Part shown: piece after piece, positions 10,601 to 18,863 of the stretch
Layout: every line of letters begins with the position of its first letter
Position numbering within the stretch: position 1 is the stretch's first letter
Origin: Ramlibacter sp. WS9
GTDB lineage: Bacteria; Pseudomonadota; Gammaproteobacteria; Burkholderiales; Burkholderiaceae_C
Length of the DNA stretch: 64,000 nt
Assembly: GCF_003797765.1 (NCBI RefSeq)
Contig: NZ_RKMB01000002.1
Coordinates: forward strand, 62,001-126,000
Direction of reading: 5' to 3'
The notes under the pieces: generated by a model
The model's input: only the letters and a program-made list of their open reading frames with translations
Told to the model about the DNA's origin: nothing
Databases searched by the model: none
Made by a program: the position numbers and the translations under genes

Positions 10601-10651
10601 CTCACCATCAACACCACGGCGGCGGGAGGCAACGTGCAACTGCTTGCATAA
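7634..10651 (+). CDS. putA: Bifunctional proline dehydrogenase / P5C dehydrogenase PutA
   Basis: A 1005-residue enzyme that oxidises proline to glutamate in two steps. It uses an FAD barrel (about residues 140-480, with GARKHTANLRFSYDMLGEGA and CRLVKGAYWDAEIKRAQEMG) and an NAD-linked aldehyde dehydrogenase (about 530-985). The dehydrogenase Glu is in AETGG (E764) and the catalytic Cys in GQRCSALR (C798). The length matches the short PutA class of Bradyrhizobium (about 1000 residues), without the ribbon-helix-helix DNA-binding domain or extra C-terminal domain of the 1320-residue Escherichia coli enzyme. Regulation must therefore come from elsewhere, perhaps the Lrp-type gene at 4960. Residues about 26-53 are encoded by a GC-rich palindromic repeat, so the N-terminal extension is unusual. 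Confidence 0.95.
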   Translation: MQRLPFPYRPESDVVGHRLQSLSGNGPHASLPPEGAVAALGRPSGGGLDWAAAASVAQPWVQAVRKHPPPFWAMESLLKEYPISSAEGLALMRLAEALLRVPDAETAIALTADQLGRADFEGSADSALARLSSAALSMSKRFLPDAERESGLFGKLGAKTVVAATLRAVQLLGRQFVLGQDIAEAMREADGARKHTANLRFSYDMLGEGARTERDALRYLESYRNAIEKIAKRARAEGPVEANDGISIKLSALHPRYEDAQRERVLAELVPRVWSLCELAARANINLTIDAEEVDRLELSLEVFEALAAQVATHHRQWQGFGLALQSYQTRALELIEHVAGVARRYGLRFMCRLVKGAYWDAEIKRAQEMGLPHYPVFTHKHHTDISYLACARALLEAQDVIYPQFATHNAGTIAAILQMAARTSSKFELQRLHGMGEGIYREVLKNPLIACRVYAPVGQHRDLLAYLVRRLLENGANSSFVHQLADESVGMDQLLVSPLRLQAVSSLPLPPDLFGTARKNSMGLDLTVESMRAPLLAAYQTVQVTAIPMFDPQRVAAAVKRSSAAYPAWRATPVAVRAAILRRAADAMEAQMPNLCALLVKEAFKTWGDCVAEVREAVDFLRYYANEAERIMQPVTLPGPTGESNELRLTARGPWVCISPWNFPLAIFAGQVAAALATGNTVLAKPAEQTPAIAMEAVKLLHAAGVPHDALQLLHGPGETVGAALVVEPGIAGVVFTGSTQVAKIINRGLAAKDGPIVPLIAETGGINAMVVDSTALPEQVADAVVQSAFRSAGQRCSALRLLCVHEGIADGVIEMIQGAAREQVTGDPALLSTDVGPVIDQEAYEGIHKHIECLRTTAKDLCHARDDTPTDIRHLIPPQAFEVKSIADVKQEIFGPVLHIVRWRGDPQAVIDQINALGYGLTLGIQTRIDSRALAMAARAHVGNCYVNRNMIGAVVGVQPFGGEGLSGTGPKAGGPHYLYRFCAEQTLTINTTAAGGNVQLLA
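7711..7792 (+). repeat. GC-rich palindromic repeat inside the putA coding region
   Basis: Three adjacent hairpins occur in a row. GCCCCC pairs with GGGGGC (7726-7740), GCCGCC with GGCGGC around TTGG (7745-7760), and GGCGGCGGC with GCCGCCGCC (7766-7792). The opening CCCACGCTTCGCTGCCCCCC is, from memory, part of a dispersed intergenic repeat common in Comamonadaceae. Here it is read in frame as PutA residues about 26-53, including PHASLPPEGAVAALGRP. No second copy is seen in this window. Confidence 0.65.
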
Positions 10652-10710
10652 AGCCGGGCGTGAGCTGGCCCTAGAATCTGCGTACGAAAGAACTCGCAGG
10701 AGGGGGCCCC

Positions 10711-11223
10711 ATGAGCAGCGATATGCAGGACGACCGCTTTGCGCCGCCGCGCGCCCACGTGGAAGACGTGGAGACGGCGGCCGAAGGCATGCAACTGGCC
10801 ACGCGCGGCACCCGCTTGGGCGCGGCGATCATTGACGTGGTCATTGCCATGGCCGCCATGTGGGTCGTGTCCGTGGTCACGCCGTGGAACCCGTTCAACA
10901 CCGAGGGCTTCACCTGGTCTAAGGCCCAGTTCCTCAGCCCCGCGCTCGGTTTCCTTCTGTTCCTGGCCGTCAACGGCTGGCTGCTGGCCACGCGCGGGCA
11001 GACTGTCGGCAAGTCCCTCCTCAAGATCCGCATCGCCCGGCCCGACGGCAGCCCGGCCTCGCTGGGCCGGCTCATCGGGCTGCGCTACGGCGTCGGCAGC
11101 GCGATCAACATCATCCCTGCCGCCGGCCAGGTGTGGGGCATCGTCGACGCCCTGCTGATCTTCCGCAAGTCCCACCGCTGCCTGCACGATTCCATCGCCG
11201 ACACCATCGTGCTGAAGGCATGA
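10711..11223 (+). CDS. RDD family membrane protein
   Basis: A 170-residue protein with an N-terminal soluble tail (about 1-35) and an RDD domain. The first helix has TRLGAAIIDVVIAM, where the family's R..A...D pattern is visible, and a later part has TVGKSLLKIRIARPDG. Membrane segments lie near 38-58, 72-95 and 120-150. A GCAGGAGGGGG ribosome site precedes the ATG, and a -10-like TAGAAT lies at 10672-10677 without a good -35. RDD proteins are poorly understood; some affect ion or solute transport. It heads a run of membrane genes in the same direction up to 18142, with a second RDD gene next. Confidence 0.84.
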   Translation: MSSDMQDDRFAPPRAHVEDVETAAEGMQLATRGTRLGAAIIDVVIAMAAMWVVSVVTPWNPFNTEGFTWSKAQFLSPALGFLLFLAVNGWLLATRGQTVGKSLLKIRIARPDGSPASLGRLIGLRYGVGSAINIIPAAGQVWGIVDALLIFRKSHRCLHDSIADTIVLKA

Positions 11224-11254
11224 CCGCCTGACCTCCGCTGCCCCTATCGCCCCC

Positions 11255-11968
11255 GTGCCCCTGGACACGCTCTACACGGCCGAGACGCCCGAAGGCATCG
11301 CGCTGTCGCTGCGGCCGGCCGGCGTGGTGGCGCGGGCATTGGCGTACGCCGTCGACTTCGGCATCCGGCTCGGCATCTTCTTCGTCATCGCGATGATCGC
11401 CGGCGCGCTCGGCGGCATGGGCTCGGCGGTGCTGCTCATCTCGTACTTCGCCCTGGAATGGTTCTACCCCGTGGCATTCGAGCTGGCGCTGGGCGGCGCG
11501 ACGCCGGGCAAACGGATGGTGGGCATCCAGGTGGTGATGGATTCGGGCCTGCCGCTGACGCCCGGCGCTTCCGTCATCCGCAACCTGCTGCGCGCGGCCG
11601 ACTTTCTGCCCTTTCTCTATGCGGCCGGCGCGGCCTGCATGCTGCTGCGGGCGGATTTCAAGCGGCTGGGCGACATCGCCGCCGGGACGCTGGTGGTGTA
11701 CGCCGAGAGCGTGCGGCTGCATGGCGAGGTGCCCGCTGCCGACCCGCTCGCGCCCGCGCGCCCACTTGCGCTGCGAGAGCAGGTCGCGATCCTCGCGTGG
11801 GCCGGCCGCGCCACGCGCCTCACGCCCGAGCGGCTGGAAGAACTCGCGCACATGGCTTCGCCCGTGATCCCGAACAACGGCACGCGTGCCGCGAACAGCA
11901 GCGCCACGTCCCGCCTGCTGGGGCTGGCGCAATGGGTGCTGGGCCGGCGCCACGGACAGCGCAAATGA
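11255..11968 (+). CDS. RDD family membrane protein with C-terminal extension
   Basis: A 237-residue protein starting at GTG (PLDTLYTAETPEGIALSLRP). The RDD domain covers about residues 15-160, with VARALAYAVDFGIRLG, then GATPGKRMVGIQVV and FKRLGDIAAGTLVVYAE. The last 70 residues are a soluble tail with helix-forming sequence (LREQVAILAWAGRATRLTPE). It lies 31 bases after the first RDD gene and 10 bases before the SpoIIM-like gene. An RDD gene next to SpoIIM, DUF4129, DUF4350, MoxR and DUF58 genes is a recurring arrangement in proteobacteria, so this RDD protein probably belongs to that membrane complex. Function unknown. Confidence 0.84.
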   Translation: MPLDTLYTAETPEGIALSLRPAGVVARALAYAVDFGIRLGIFFVIAMIAGALGGMGSAVLLISYFALEWFYPVAFELALGGATPGKRMVGIQVVMDSGLPLTPGASVIRNLLRAADFLPFLYAAGAACMLLRADFKRLGDIAAGTLVVYAESVRLHGEVPAADPLAPARPLALREQVAILAWAGRATRLTPERLEELAHMASPVIPNNGTRAANSSATSRLLGLAQWVLGRRHGQRK

Positions 11969-11978
11969 GGCGCCGCCA

Positions 11979-12998
11979 ATGAGCCCGCTGAAATTCGAAG
12001 CCGACCACGCAACAGCGTGGGCCGAACTGGAAGCACTGCTGGACCATGCGGAAGGCCAGACCAAAAAGCGCGCCAAGACCGCCCTGGACGGTGCGCGGCT
12101 CGCCGCCCTGTACCGCGCGGTGTGCGAACAGCTCGCGCTGGCTCAAGCGCGCGCCTACCCGGTGCACCTGACGCAGCGCCTGGAATCGCTCACGCACCGC
12201 GCGCATCAATTGATCTACCGCCGCCGCGCCTGGGGCATGGAACGGCTGCGCAGCCTGGCGCTGGTGGACTTTCCCGAAGCGGTGCGCGCGCACCGGCACT
12301 ACCTGTGGGCGGCGGCACTGCTGTTCATCGTGCCCGCACTCGTCACCGGCTGGGCCATCTGGCGCGACCCAGGCTTCATCCTGCACCTGGTGAGCGCGGA
12401 CGACGTGCAGCAGTTCGATTCGATGTACGGCGACAACGATCGTGCACTGGGCCGCGAGCGCGGAGCCGACACCGACTGGGAGATGTTCGGCTTCTACATC
12501 ATGCACAACATCGGCCTGGGCTTCCAGTGCTTCGCCGCCGGTGTGTTCGCGGGCATCGGCAGCGCCTTTTTCCTGGTGTTCAACGGCCTGTTCCTGGGCG
12601 CGATGACGGGCTACATGATCGCCGGTGGCTACTCGGAGAACTTTCTTTCCTTCGTCGTCACGCATGGCGCGTTCGAGCTCACCGCCATCGTGCTGGCCGG
12701 CGCCGGCGGGCTGCGGCTGGGGCACTCGTGGCTGTCGCCGGGCCGACTCACACGAACGGAATCCATCAAGCTCGCGGCGCGCGAGGCCGTGGTCGTCATC
12801 TACGGTGTGATCGGCCTGTTGCTGATCGCCGCGGCGGTGGAGGCTTTCTGGTCGTCCGCGCGCTGGATCGCGCCGCAGGTGAAGTACGGCGTCGGCGCGG
12901 TGTGCTGGACTTTCGTGCTGTCCTACCTGGCCTGGCAAGGCCGGCCCCGCGCGGCCGCGCCGCCTGCGGCACGCAACGAAAGCCCCGATGCGCGTTGA
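11979..12998 (+). CDS. Stage II sporulation protein M-like membrane protein
   Basis: A 339-residue protein of the SpoIIM family, which is widespread in non-sporulating bacteria. A soluble N-terminal helical part (about 1-100) is followed by five or six membrane segments (about 105-320). Recognisable family stretches are MFGFYIMHNIGLGFQCFAAG, then FNGLFLGAMTGYM and VTHGAFELTAIVLAGAGGLR. The start at 11979 puts MSPLKFEADHATAW first; the open frame extends upstream only inside the previous gene. It overlaps the next gene by 11 bases. In such MoxR-linked clusters SpoIIM proteins are thought to act in membrane-associated assembly. No sporulation role is implied. Confidence 0.87.
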   Translation: MSPLKFEADHATAWAELEALLDHAEGQTKKRAKTALDGARLAALYRAVCEQLALAQARAYPVHLTQRLESLTHRAHQLIYRRRAWGMERLRSLALVDFPEAVRAHRHYLWAAALLFIVPALVTGWAIWRDPGFILHLVSADDVQQFDSMYGDNDRALGRERGADTDWEMFGFYIMHNIGLGFQCFAAGVFAGIGSAFFLVFNGLFLGAMTGYMIAGGYSENFLSFVVTHGAFELTAIVLAGAGGLRLGHSWLSPGRLTRTESIKLAAREAVVVIYGVIGLLLIAAAVEAFWSSARWIAPQVKYGVGAVCWTFVLSYLAWQGRPRAAAPPAARNESPDAR

Positions 12999-13722
12999 TG
13001 CCCTGGCCGTCAAGCTGCGCCCGCGCCCCATGGCCGAAGCGGCGGATCTGGGTGTGCTGCTGGTGCGCACCCACGCGCGTTCCATCTGGCTGACATGGGG
13101 GCCGGTGTTCGCAGCGACGCTGCTGCTTGCCCTGGCCACCATCGAGATCGCATCGTGGCTACCCGCGCTGCTGATCTTCTGGCTCAAGCCCTGGCTCGAC
13201 CGCAGCCTGCTGTTCGTGCTGTCGCGCGCCGTGTTCGGCCAGGAGACGCGCTTCATCGACTTGTGGAACAACCGCGGCACCGTGTGGTGGGCGCAGCTGC
13301 TGGGCACGCTGACGTTGCGCCGCCTGTCGCCCTGGCGTTCGTTCACGCAGCCGATCTACCAGCTCGAAGGCCAGCGCGGCAAGGAAAGGCGCAAGCGCCG
13401 CAACCAGCTGCTGCGCGCCAAGCGCGGTGCCGCCGGCGCAATGCACCTGGTCTTCGCGCACACCGAAGTCGCGCTGGGGATAGGAGCGATGGCCGTCATG
13501 GTGTGGTTCGCGCCGGAAGGGACGCACCGTCACATGCTGCAGTGGCTTTTCGATTCGCAGGCGCAAGGCAATAGCCTGTTGCTCGCGGCCATCTACGGCG
13601 CCGTGGTGCTCGCGCTCGAGCCCTTCTATGTGGCCGCGGGTTTCGCGATGTACCTCAACCGGCGGGTCGAGCTGGAAGCGTGGGACATCGAACAGGAGTT
13701 TCGCCTTGCGTTCGGCAGTTAG
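12988..13722 (+). CDS. Membrane protein of the MoxR/DUF4129 cluster
   Basis: A 244-residue protein. Hydrophobic segments lie near 33-62, 160-172 and 195-222, and a strongly basic stretch (GKERRKRRNQLLRAKRG) sits near residue 130. The N-terminus MRVDALAVKLRPRPMAEAAD is soluble and may face the cytoplasm. Genes of this kind occur between SpoIIM-like and DUF4129 genes, but I do not recognise a named domain. It starts 11 bases inside the previous gene, and the next gene starts 17 bases before its end, so translation is tightly coupled through this part of the operon. Confidence 0.72.
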   Translation: MRVDALAVKLRPRPMAEAADLGVLLVRTHARSIWLTWGPVFAATLLLALATIEIASWLPALLIFWLKPWLDRSLLFVLSRAVFGQETRFIDLWNNRGTVWWAQLLGTLTLRRLSPWRSFTQPIYQLEGQRGKERRKRRNQLLRAKRGAAGAMHLVFAHTEVALGIGAMAVMVWFAPEGTHRHMLQWLFDSQAQGNSLLLAAIYGAVVLALEPFYVAAGFAMYLNRRVELEAWDIEQEFRLAFGS

Positions 13723-14467
13723 GCGTCTGGGCGCCCTGCTTCTCTGCGCCTCGCTGGCCGGTGCGGGATATGTGGCCGGCGCGGCCCATGCGCAAGACGC
13801 CGCGCCCGCGCCGTCGCGCCAGGAGGTGCAGGCCGCAACCGTGCGGGTGGCGCAGGACCCGGACCTCGCCGTCAAGGTGAAGGAAAAGACGCTGCGGTTC
13901 AAGCCCAGCGACGAGCCCAAGAAGCCCGAGGCCTCACCCGGCTTGAAGTGGCTGGCGGACCTGATGCAGTGGATCTCGGAAACCGGGCGGCTCCTGGTGT
14001 GGGCCGGTGGCGCCGTGGTGGTGGCGCTGCTGCTGGTCGGCCTGCGCCGCTGGGTGCAGGCCCGTGCCGAGGCGCGCCTGCCGGCGCTGGGCGCGTTGCC
14101 AAGCCACGTGCAAAGCCTGGACATCCGCCCCGAGAGCCTGCCGGACGACGTGGGCGCCGCGGCGGCTGTGCTATGGCAACGCGGCGAGCATCGCGCCGCG
14201 CTGTCGCTGCTGTATCGGGGCGCATTGTCGCGGCTGGTGCATGACCACGCGGTGCCGATCCGCGCGGCCACCACCGAAGGCGAATGCCTTGCCTTGGCAC
14301 AGCGCACATTGGACGCGGGACGCGGCGATTTCTTCGCGCGGCTGGTGCGCGCGTGGCAACTCGCCGTCTATGGCGCCCGCCTTCCTCAGGATGCCGACGC
14401 GCTGGCGCTGTGCCGCGAATTCGATGTTCACCTGCGCGCCGCACCGCGCATCGAGGCCGCGCGATGA
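13706..14467 (+). CDS. DUF4129 domain protein with signal peptide
   Basis: Chosen start is a TTG at 13706, eight bases after an AGGAG site. It gives a proper signal peptide (LRSAVRRLGALLLCASLAGA, cleaved after AHA). An ATG at 13628 exists but would read through nonsense-like sequence. The mature protein has a periplasmic stretch, one membrane segment (about residues 93-115) and a C-terminal cytoplasmic DUF4129 domain (about 140-225) with VLWQRGEHRAALSLLYRGAL and RLVRAWQLAVYGARLP. DUF4129 proteins sit in MoxR/DUF58 clusters and some are fused to transglutaminases. Its stop overlaps a 20-codon reading frame that bridges to the DUF4350 gene. Confidence 0.78.
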   Translation: MRSAVRRLGALLLCASLAGAGYVAGAAHAQDAAPAPSRQEVQAATVRVAQDPDLAVKVKEKTLRFKPSDEPKKPEASPGLKWLADLMQWISETGRLLVWAGGAVVVALLLVGLRRWVQARAEARLPALGALPSHVQSLDIRPESLPDDVGAAAAVLWQRGEHRAALSLLYRGALSRLVHDHAVPIRAATTEGECLALAQRTLDAGRGDFFARLVRAWQLAVYGARLPQDADALALCREFDVHLRAAPRIEAAR

Positions 14468-14526
14468 GCCGCTGGGCCGCTCCCGAGGCTCATGGCACCG
14501 CAGCACGTAGTGCGGAGGTTTTCTGA
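14464..14526 (+). CDS. Possible 20-residue bridging reading frame
   Basis: The frame MSRWAAPEAHGTAARSAEVF starts within the ATGA that ends the DUF4129 gene and stops in the TGATG that starts the DUF4350 gene. Its start overlaps the preceding stop codon and its stop overlaps the following start codon, and its first nine bases repeat those of the DUF4350 gene (ATGAGCCGC). It may be a coupling peptide that carries ribosomes across the 58-base gap. It could also be chance. No ribosome site of its own is visible. Confidence 0.3.
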   Translation: MSRWAAPEAHGTAARSAEVF

Positions 14527-15758
14527 TGAGCCGCGACAACCTGATCCGCCTGTTGGTGGCCGTGCTGGTGGCTGCGGGCGTTGCGTGGCTGGCCACCGCG
14601 ACTGAATGGGCCGAAGTCGATGTGACTCGCCCGCCGCGCGGCGAGGCTGCAAAGAATCGGCTGTACGCGGTGCAGTCGCTGCTGCGCACACTGGGCGTGA
14701 CGGTGGTCAAGCGCCAGAACCTGGAAGCGATGCCGCCGCCACAGGCCCGGCTGGTGCTGCAGTCGCGCCACTGGGACCTCTTCCCCGAACGCGGCAAGCG
14801 CATGCGGCAGTGGGTCGAACAGCAAGGTGGGCATCTCATCATTCCGGGGTCGCTGGTAGACCATAGCGAGCTCGCCGACTGGCTGCCGGTGCAAGTGATC
14901 GAGGAAGACACAAAGAAGCGCGAGGAGGAGCCGGACGCCCGGCCCGCGCGCAAGCCAGCGCCTGACAGAGACTGCCGCCCGCTGGCCGAGCCCGAGGACG
15001 TGGCGCCGGTGTACCCCGAAAGCCGCAGCTACAGGATCTGCGTGCCGAAATACTGGGAGCGCTACAAGCTCGCGCCAGGCCGCGCGGCGCAGTGGTCGCT
15101 GGCCGGCCCAGCCGGCATGGAGATGATGCGCGTCGCCGCCGGCCGTGGCAGCGTCACGGTGATCGCGCCCTGGTCGGTGCTGGACAACACCAACGTGCTG
15201 CGCGCGGACAACTCACTCGCCGCGGTAGCGGCGCTGCAAGCCGGCCCCGGCGCGCAGGTGTGGTTCGTGGCCGAGGAAGCACGCGAGCCGTTCTTCTCCT
15301 GGTTGTGGCAGGAAGCCTGGCCCGCCGTCGTGCTGGCGCTGCTGGCGCTCGCCCTCTTCCTGTGGCGCGGTGCGGTGCGCTTCGGTCCTACGGCCGCCAT
15401 CGCCCCGAGCCATCGCCGCTCGATGACAGAGCAGGTCGGCGGCACGGCGCATTTCCTGCAGCGCCACGGCGCGGCGGCGCTGCATGCCGCGCAGGTTCGC
15501 GCACTGCACGAAACAGCGGGCCGGCATGTCCGCCATTACGCGCAGCTCGACGCTTTCAAACGCGCGCAGGCACTCGCCGACGCCACGGGCGTGGAGCGGC
15601 AGGCCATCGCGCGCGCGCTGCGGCCGGGCGCGCGCAAGGCGGCCGATTTGCCCGCGCACCTCGACATCCTGGAGACGGTGCGGCGGCGCCTCGGCGCGGC
15701 AGCAGCCTCGACGTCCAAGCCTTCTTCAGAGCATCCCTCTTCCGATCTTTCTTCCTAG
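14526..15758 (+). CDS. DUF4350 domain membrane protein
   Basis: A 410-residue protein with an N-terminal membrane anchor (about residues 7-25). A periplasmic DUF4350 domain (about 30-245) resembles glutamine-amidotransferase-like folds, with NRLYAVQSLLRTLGVTVV and QQGGHLIIPGSLVDHSELAD. A second membrane segment lies near 262-280 (WPAVVLALLALALFLWRG), and a cytoplasmic tail follows with a winged-helix look (RHVRHYAQLDAFKRAQALAD). It sits directly before the MoxR ATPase. In related clusters this protein accompanies DUF4129, MoxR and DUF58 proteins. Biochemical function is unknown. Confidence 0.83.
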   Translation: MSRDNLIRLLVAVLVAAGVAWLATATEWAEVDVTRPPRGEAAKNRLYAVQSLLRTLGVTVVKRQNLEAMPPPQARLVLQSRHWDLFPERGKRMRQWVEQQGGHLIIPGSLVDHSELADWLPVQVIEEDTKKREEEPDARPARKPAPDRDCRPLAEPEDVAPVYPESRSYRICVPKYWERYKLAPGRAAQWSLAGPAGMEMMRVAAGRGSVTVIAPWSVLDNTNVLRADNSLAAVAALQAGPGAQVWFVAEEAREPFFSWLWQEAWPAVVLALLALALFLWRGAVRFGPTAAIAPSHRRSMTEQVGGTAHFLQRHGAAALHAAQVRALHETAGRHVRHYAQLDAFKRAQALADATGVERQAIARALRPGARKAADLPAHLDILETVRRRLGAAAASTSKPSSEHPSSDLSS

Positions 15759-15766
15759 GCAACGCC

Positions 15767-16762
<996 letters not shown>

Positions 16763-16783
16763 GCGAGGCACGCCTTCTTCGTG

Positions 16784-18142
16784 ATGCGTTCGTTCACGCT
16801 CCCCAGCCGCAAGGCGGTGCAGGCCGCCTTGCTGTTCACCGTGGTGACGGCCGTGGCTTTGGTCGCGGGCTGGCCGCTGGCCGACGTCAGCGCGGCTGCC
16901 GGCGTGGTGCTGGCGCTGAGCCTGTTCTGGCTGCTGCTGGACCTGTGGCACGGCAGCCGCGCCTGGAAACGCGCGCCCCTGCGCACGGAGCGCAAGCTGC
17001 CCAACGCGTTCGCGCTCGGCGTGCCGACGGTGCTCACTCTGGGCGTCGTCAACGAGGGCGACACACCTTGGTCCGTCGAAGTGTTCGACGAGGTCGACCC
17101 GCGCTTCGCCTTCGAGGGCCTGCCGCAGTCGGTGACGGTACCGGCCGGCGGCCGCGCCGACATCCGCTACACCGTCACGGCATTGCGGCGCGGCGTCGCG
17201 CGCTTTGGCGTGACGCAGCTGCGCTGCCGCAGCCGCGGCGGCAGCCTGGATGTGTTGCGCTCGGTGGGCGAATCCAAAACCATCCGCGTGTACCCCAACT
17301 TCGCCGCCGTGGCCGGCTACGCCTGGCTGGCGGGTGACCGGCGCCTGGCGCAGATCGGCATCAAGACCTATGCGCAGCGCGGCATGGGCACGGATTTTCG
17401 GCAACTGTCGGAATACCGGCGCGGCGACTCGATCCGCCACATCGACTGGAAGGCGAGCCAGCGCCACGGCAAGCCCATCGTGCGCGAGTTCCAGGACGAC
17501 CGCGACCAGCGCGTGTTCTTCATGCTCGATTGCGGCCGGCGGATGCGCGCCGACGAGGGCACGCGCGAAGCCGGTGGCAGCCACTTCGACCAGGCGCTCA
17601 ACGCCCTGATGCTGCTGGGCTACGTGGCGCTGAAAGAAGGCGACGAGGTCGGCGCCATGACCTTCGGCAACCCGCCGGGCGAGCAGCGCGATTTCGCGCC
17701 GCGCAAGGGCATCGCCACGCTCAACGCGCTGATGAACCGGCTGCACGACATCGAGCCGGGCGCCACACACTCCGACTACCTGGTGGCCGCGCAGGATCTG
17801 CTTCGGATGCACCCCAAGCGCGCGCTGGTGATCATGCTCACCAACTTCCGCGACGAGGACGCCGCGGAGTTGAAGCCCGCACTGCGCCTGCTGCGCCAGA
17901 AACACCTGGTGCTGGTGGCCAGCCTGCGCGAGCGCGTGCTGGGCGAGATTGCGGCGCAGCCACTGCGCGAGGCGCGGCACGCCGTCGAGGTGGCGGGCGC
18001 GCACCTGTTCCAGCAGTCGCGGCGCGACGCGTTCGCCGGCGTGGTCGGCAACGATCCGCTGTCGATCGACGTGGAACCCGCGCAGCTGGCCGTGGCCCTG
18101 GTCAACCGCTACCACGCGGTCAAGAAGTCGGGCCTGCTTTGA
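16784..18142 (+). CDS. DUF58 domain protein, partner of the MoxR ATPase
   Basis: A 452-residue protein. Two membrane segments lie near residues 10-50, a beta-rich region at about 65-150, and the DUF58/VWA-like domain at about 190-320. The DUF58 signature is clear: GTDFRQLSEYRRGDSIRHID followed by WKASQRHGKPIVREFQDDRD. The VWA-like part has VFFMLDCGRRM, a partial metal-site motif. GTG at 16781 is an alternative start three bases upstream. Coupling with MoxR is inferred from adjacency and from the family's habit. It ends the run that begins with the RDD genes; a promoter for the next gene begins within its last codons. Confidence 0.9.
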   Translation: MRSFTLPSRKAVQAALLFTVVTAVALVAGWPLADVSAAAGVVLALSLFWLLLDLWHGSRAWKRAPLRTERKLPNAFALGVPTVLTLGVVNEGDTPWSVEVFDEVDPRFAFEGLPQSVTVPAGGRADIRYTVTALRRGVARFGVTQLRCRSRGGSLDVLRSVGESKTIRVYPNFAAVAGYAWLAGDRRLAQIGIKTYAQRGMGTDFRQLSEYRRGDSIRHIDWKASQRHGKPIVREFQDDRDQRVFFMLDCGRRMRADEGTREAGGSHFDQALNALMLLGYVALKEGDEVGAMTFGNPPGEQRDFAPRKGIATLNALMNRLHDIEPGATHSDYLVAAQDLLRMHPKRALVIMLTNFRDEDAAELKPALRLLRQKHLVLVASLRERVLGEIAAQPLREARHAVEVAGAHLFQQSRRDAFAGVVGNDPLSIDVEPAQLAVALVNRYHAVKKSGLL

Positions 18143-18166
18143 ACTTCGGCGCGGCCACCCTAGAAT
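18139..18166 (+). promoter_or_regulatory. Sigma-70 type promoter of the DUF805 gene
   Basis: TTGAAC (18139-18144) and TAGAAT (18161-18166) are separated by 16 bases. The -35 box overlaps the stop codon of the DUF58 gene. A strong AAGGAGG ribosome site follows at 18178, so the DUF805 gene is likely a separate transcription unit. Confidence 0.6.
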
Positions 18167-18190
18167 CTTTTTAAAACAAGGAGGATGGAA

Positions 18191-18724
18191 ATGTCTGCAG
18201 TGAATCCCTATCTGCCCCCCAACGCGGCGGTTGCCGATGTCAGCGGCGGCGAGACCGGCGTCCAGCCGGTGAAGTTCTTTTCTTCGCAAGGCCGCATCGG
18301 GCGACTGCGGTACCTGGCGTACCTCACGTTCGGCTACTTCGCGCTGATCGCCGCGTCGATGGCGGTCGGCGCGCTCGCGGGTTTCCTGGGCGGAAGCAAT
18401 ATGGCCGCGGTGCTGGGCGGCCTGATGGCCGTCCCCTTCATGGTGTACTGGGCGCTGGTGTCGATCCAGCGCAGCCACGACATGGGCTGGAACGGCTGGA
18501 CCTGGCTCTTGGTCCTCATCCCCATCGTCGGGCTGATCTGGATCTTCAAGGGCGGCACGCCCGGCCGCAACGACTACGGCCTGCCCCCGCCGCCGAACAC
18601 CACCGCCGTGCGGATCGGCGCCTTCCTCTTCCCCACCATCATGGTCATCGGCATCCTGGCCGCGATCGCTCTGCCAGCTTACCAGTCGTACGTGATGCGC
18701 GCGAAGGCCGCGCAGGTGAAGTAG
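18191..18724 (+). CDS. DUF805 membrane protein with pilin-like C-terminus
   Basis: A 177-residue protein. The ATG at 18191 is chosen because the AAGGAGG site ends at 18184, directly against an in-frame ATG at 18185. Residues about 30-130 form a DUF805 domain with four membrane segments and the typical ending SHDMGWNGWTWLL and KGGTPGRNDYG. After a proline linker the protein ends with FPTIMVIGILAAIALPAYQS and YVMRAKAAQVK. That closely resembles the hydrophobic N-terminal helix of type IV pilins (GILAAIALPAYQDY), but here it sits at the C-terminus. There is no prepilin peptidase site with Gly-Phe-Thr-Leu-Ile-Glu. Function unknown. Confidence 0.82.
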   Translation: MSAVNPYLPPNAAVADVSGGETGVQPVKFFSSQGRIGRLRYLAYLTFGYFALIAASMAVGALAGFLGGSNMAAVLGGLMAVPFMVYWALVSIQRSHDMGWNGWTWLLVLIPIVGLIWIFKGGTPGRNDYGLPPPPNTTAVRIGAFLFPTIMVIGILAAIALPAYQSYVMRAKAAQVK

Positions 18725-18863
18725 AACCCGGGGCTTTGTCGGCGGCGGGACAATTTCGGGGAAAGTCCCGCCCGGGTACACCCGCAGATTGTCGCTGCGA
18801 GGACAACGGCCGCACCCTTGAAAAACTAGTCTGGCGCTCCCGCATCACTGCAAGGAGCAGCCC

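Noticed and set aside
7694-10639. A 981-codon minus-strand open frame
   Set aside because: It is the exact antisense of putA and carries no recognisable motif; putA itself is certain.
13628-13705. ATG start at 13628 for the DUF4129 gene
   Set aside because: It would add 26 residues of out-of-frame-looking sequence before a good signal peptide; the TTG at 13706 has an AGGAG site.
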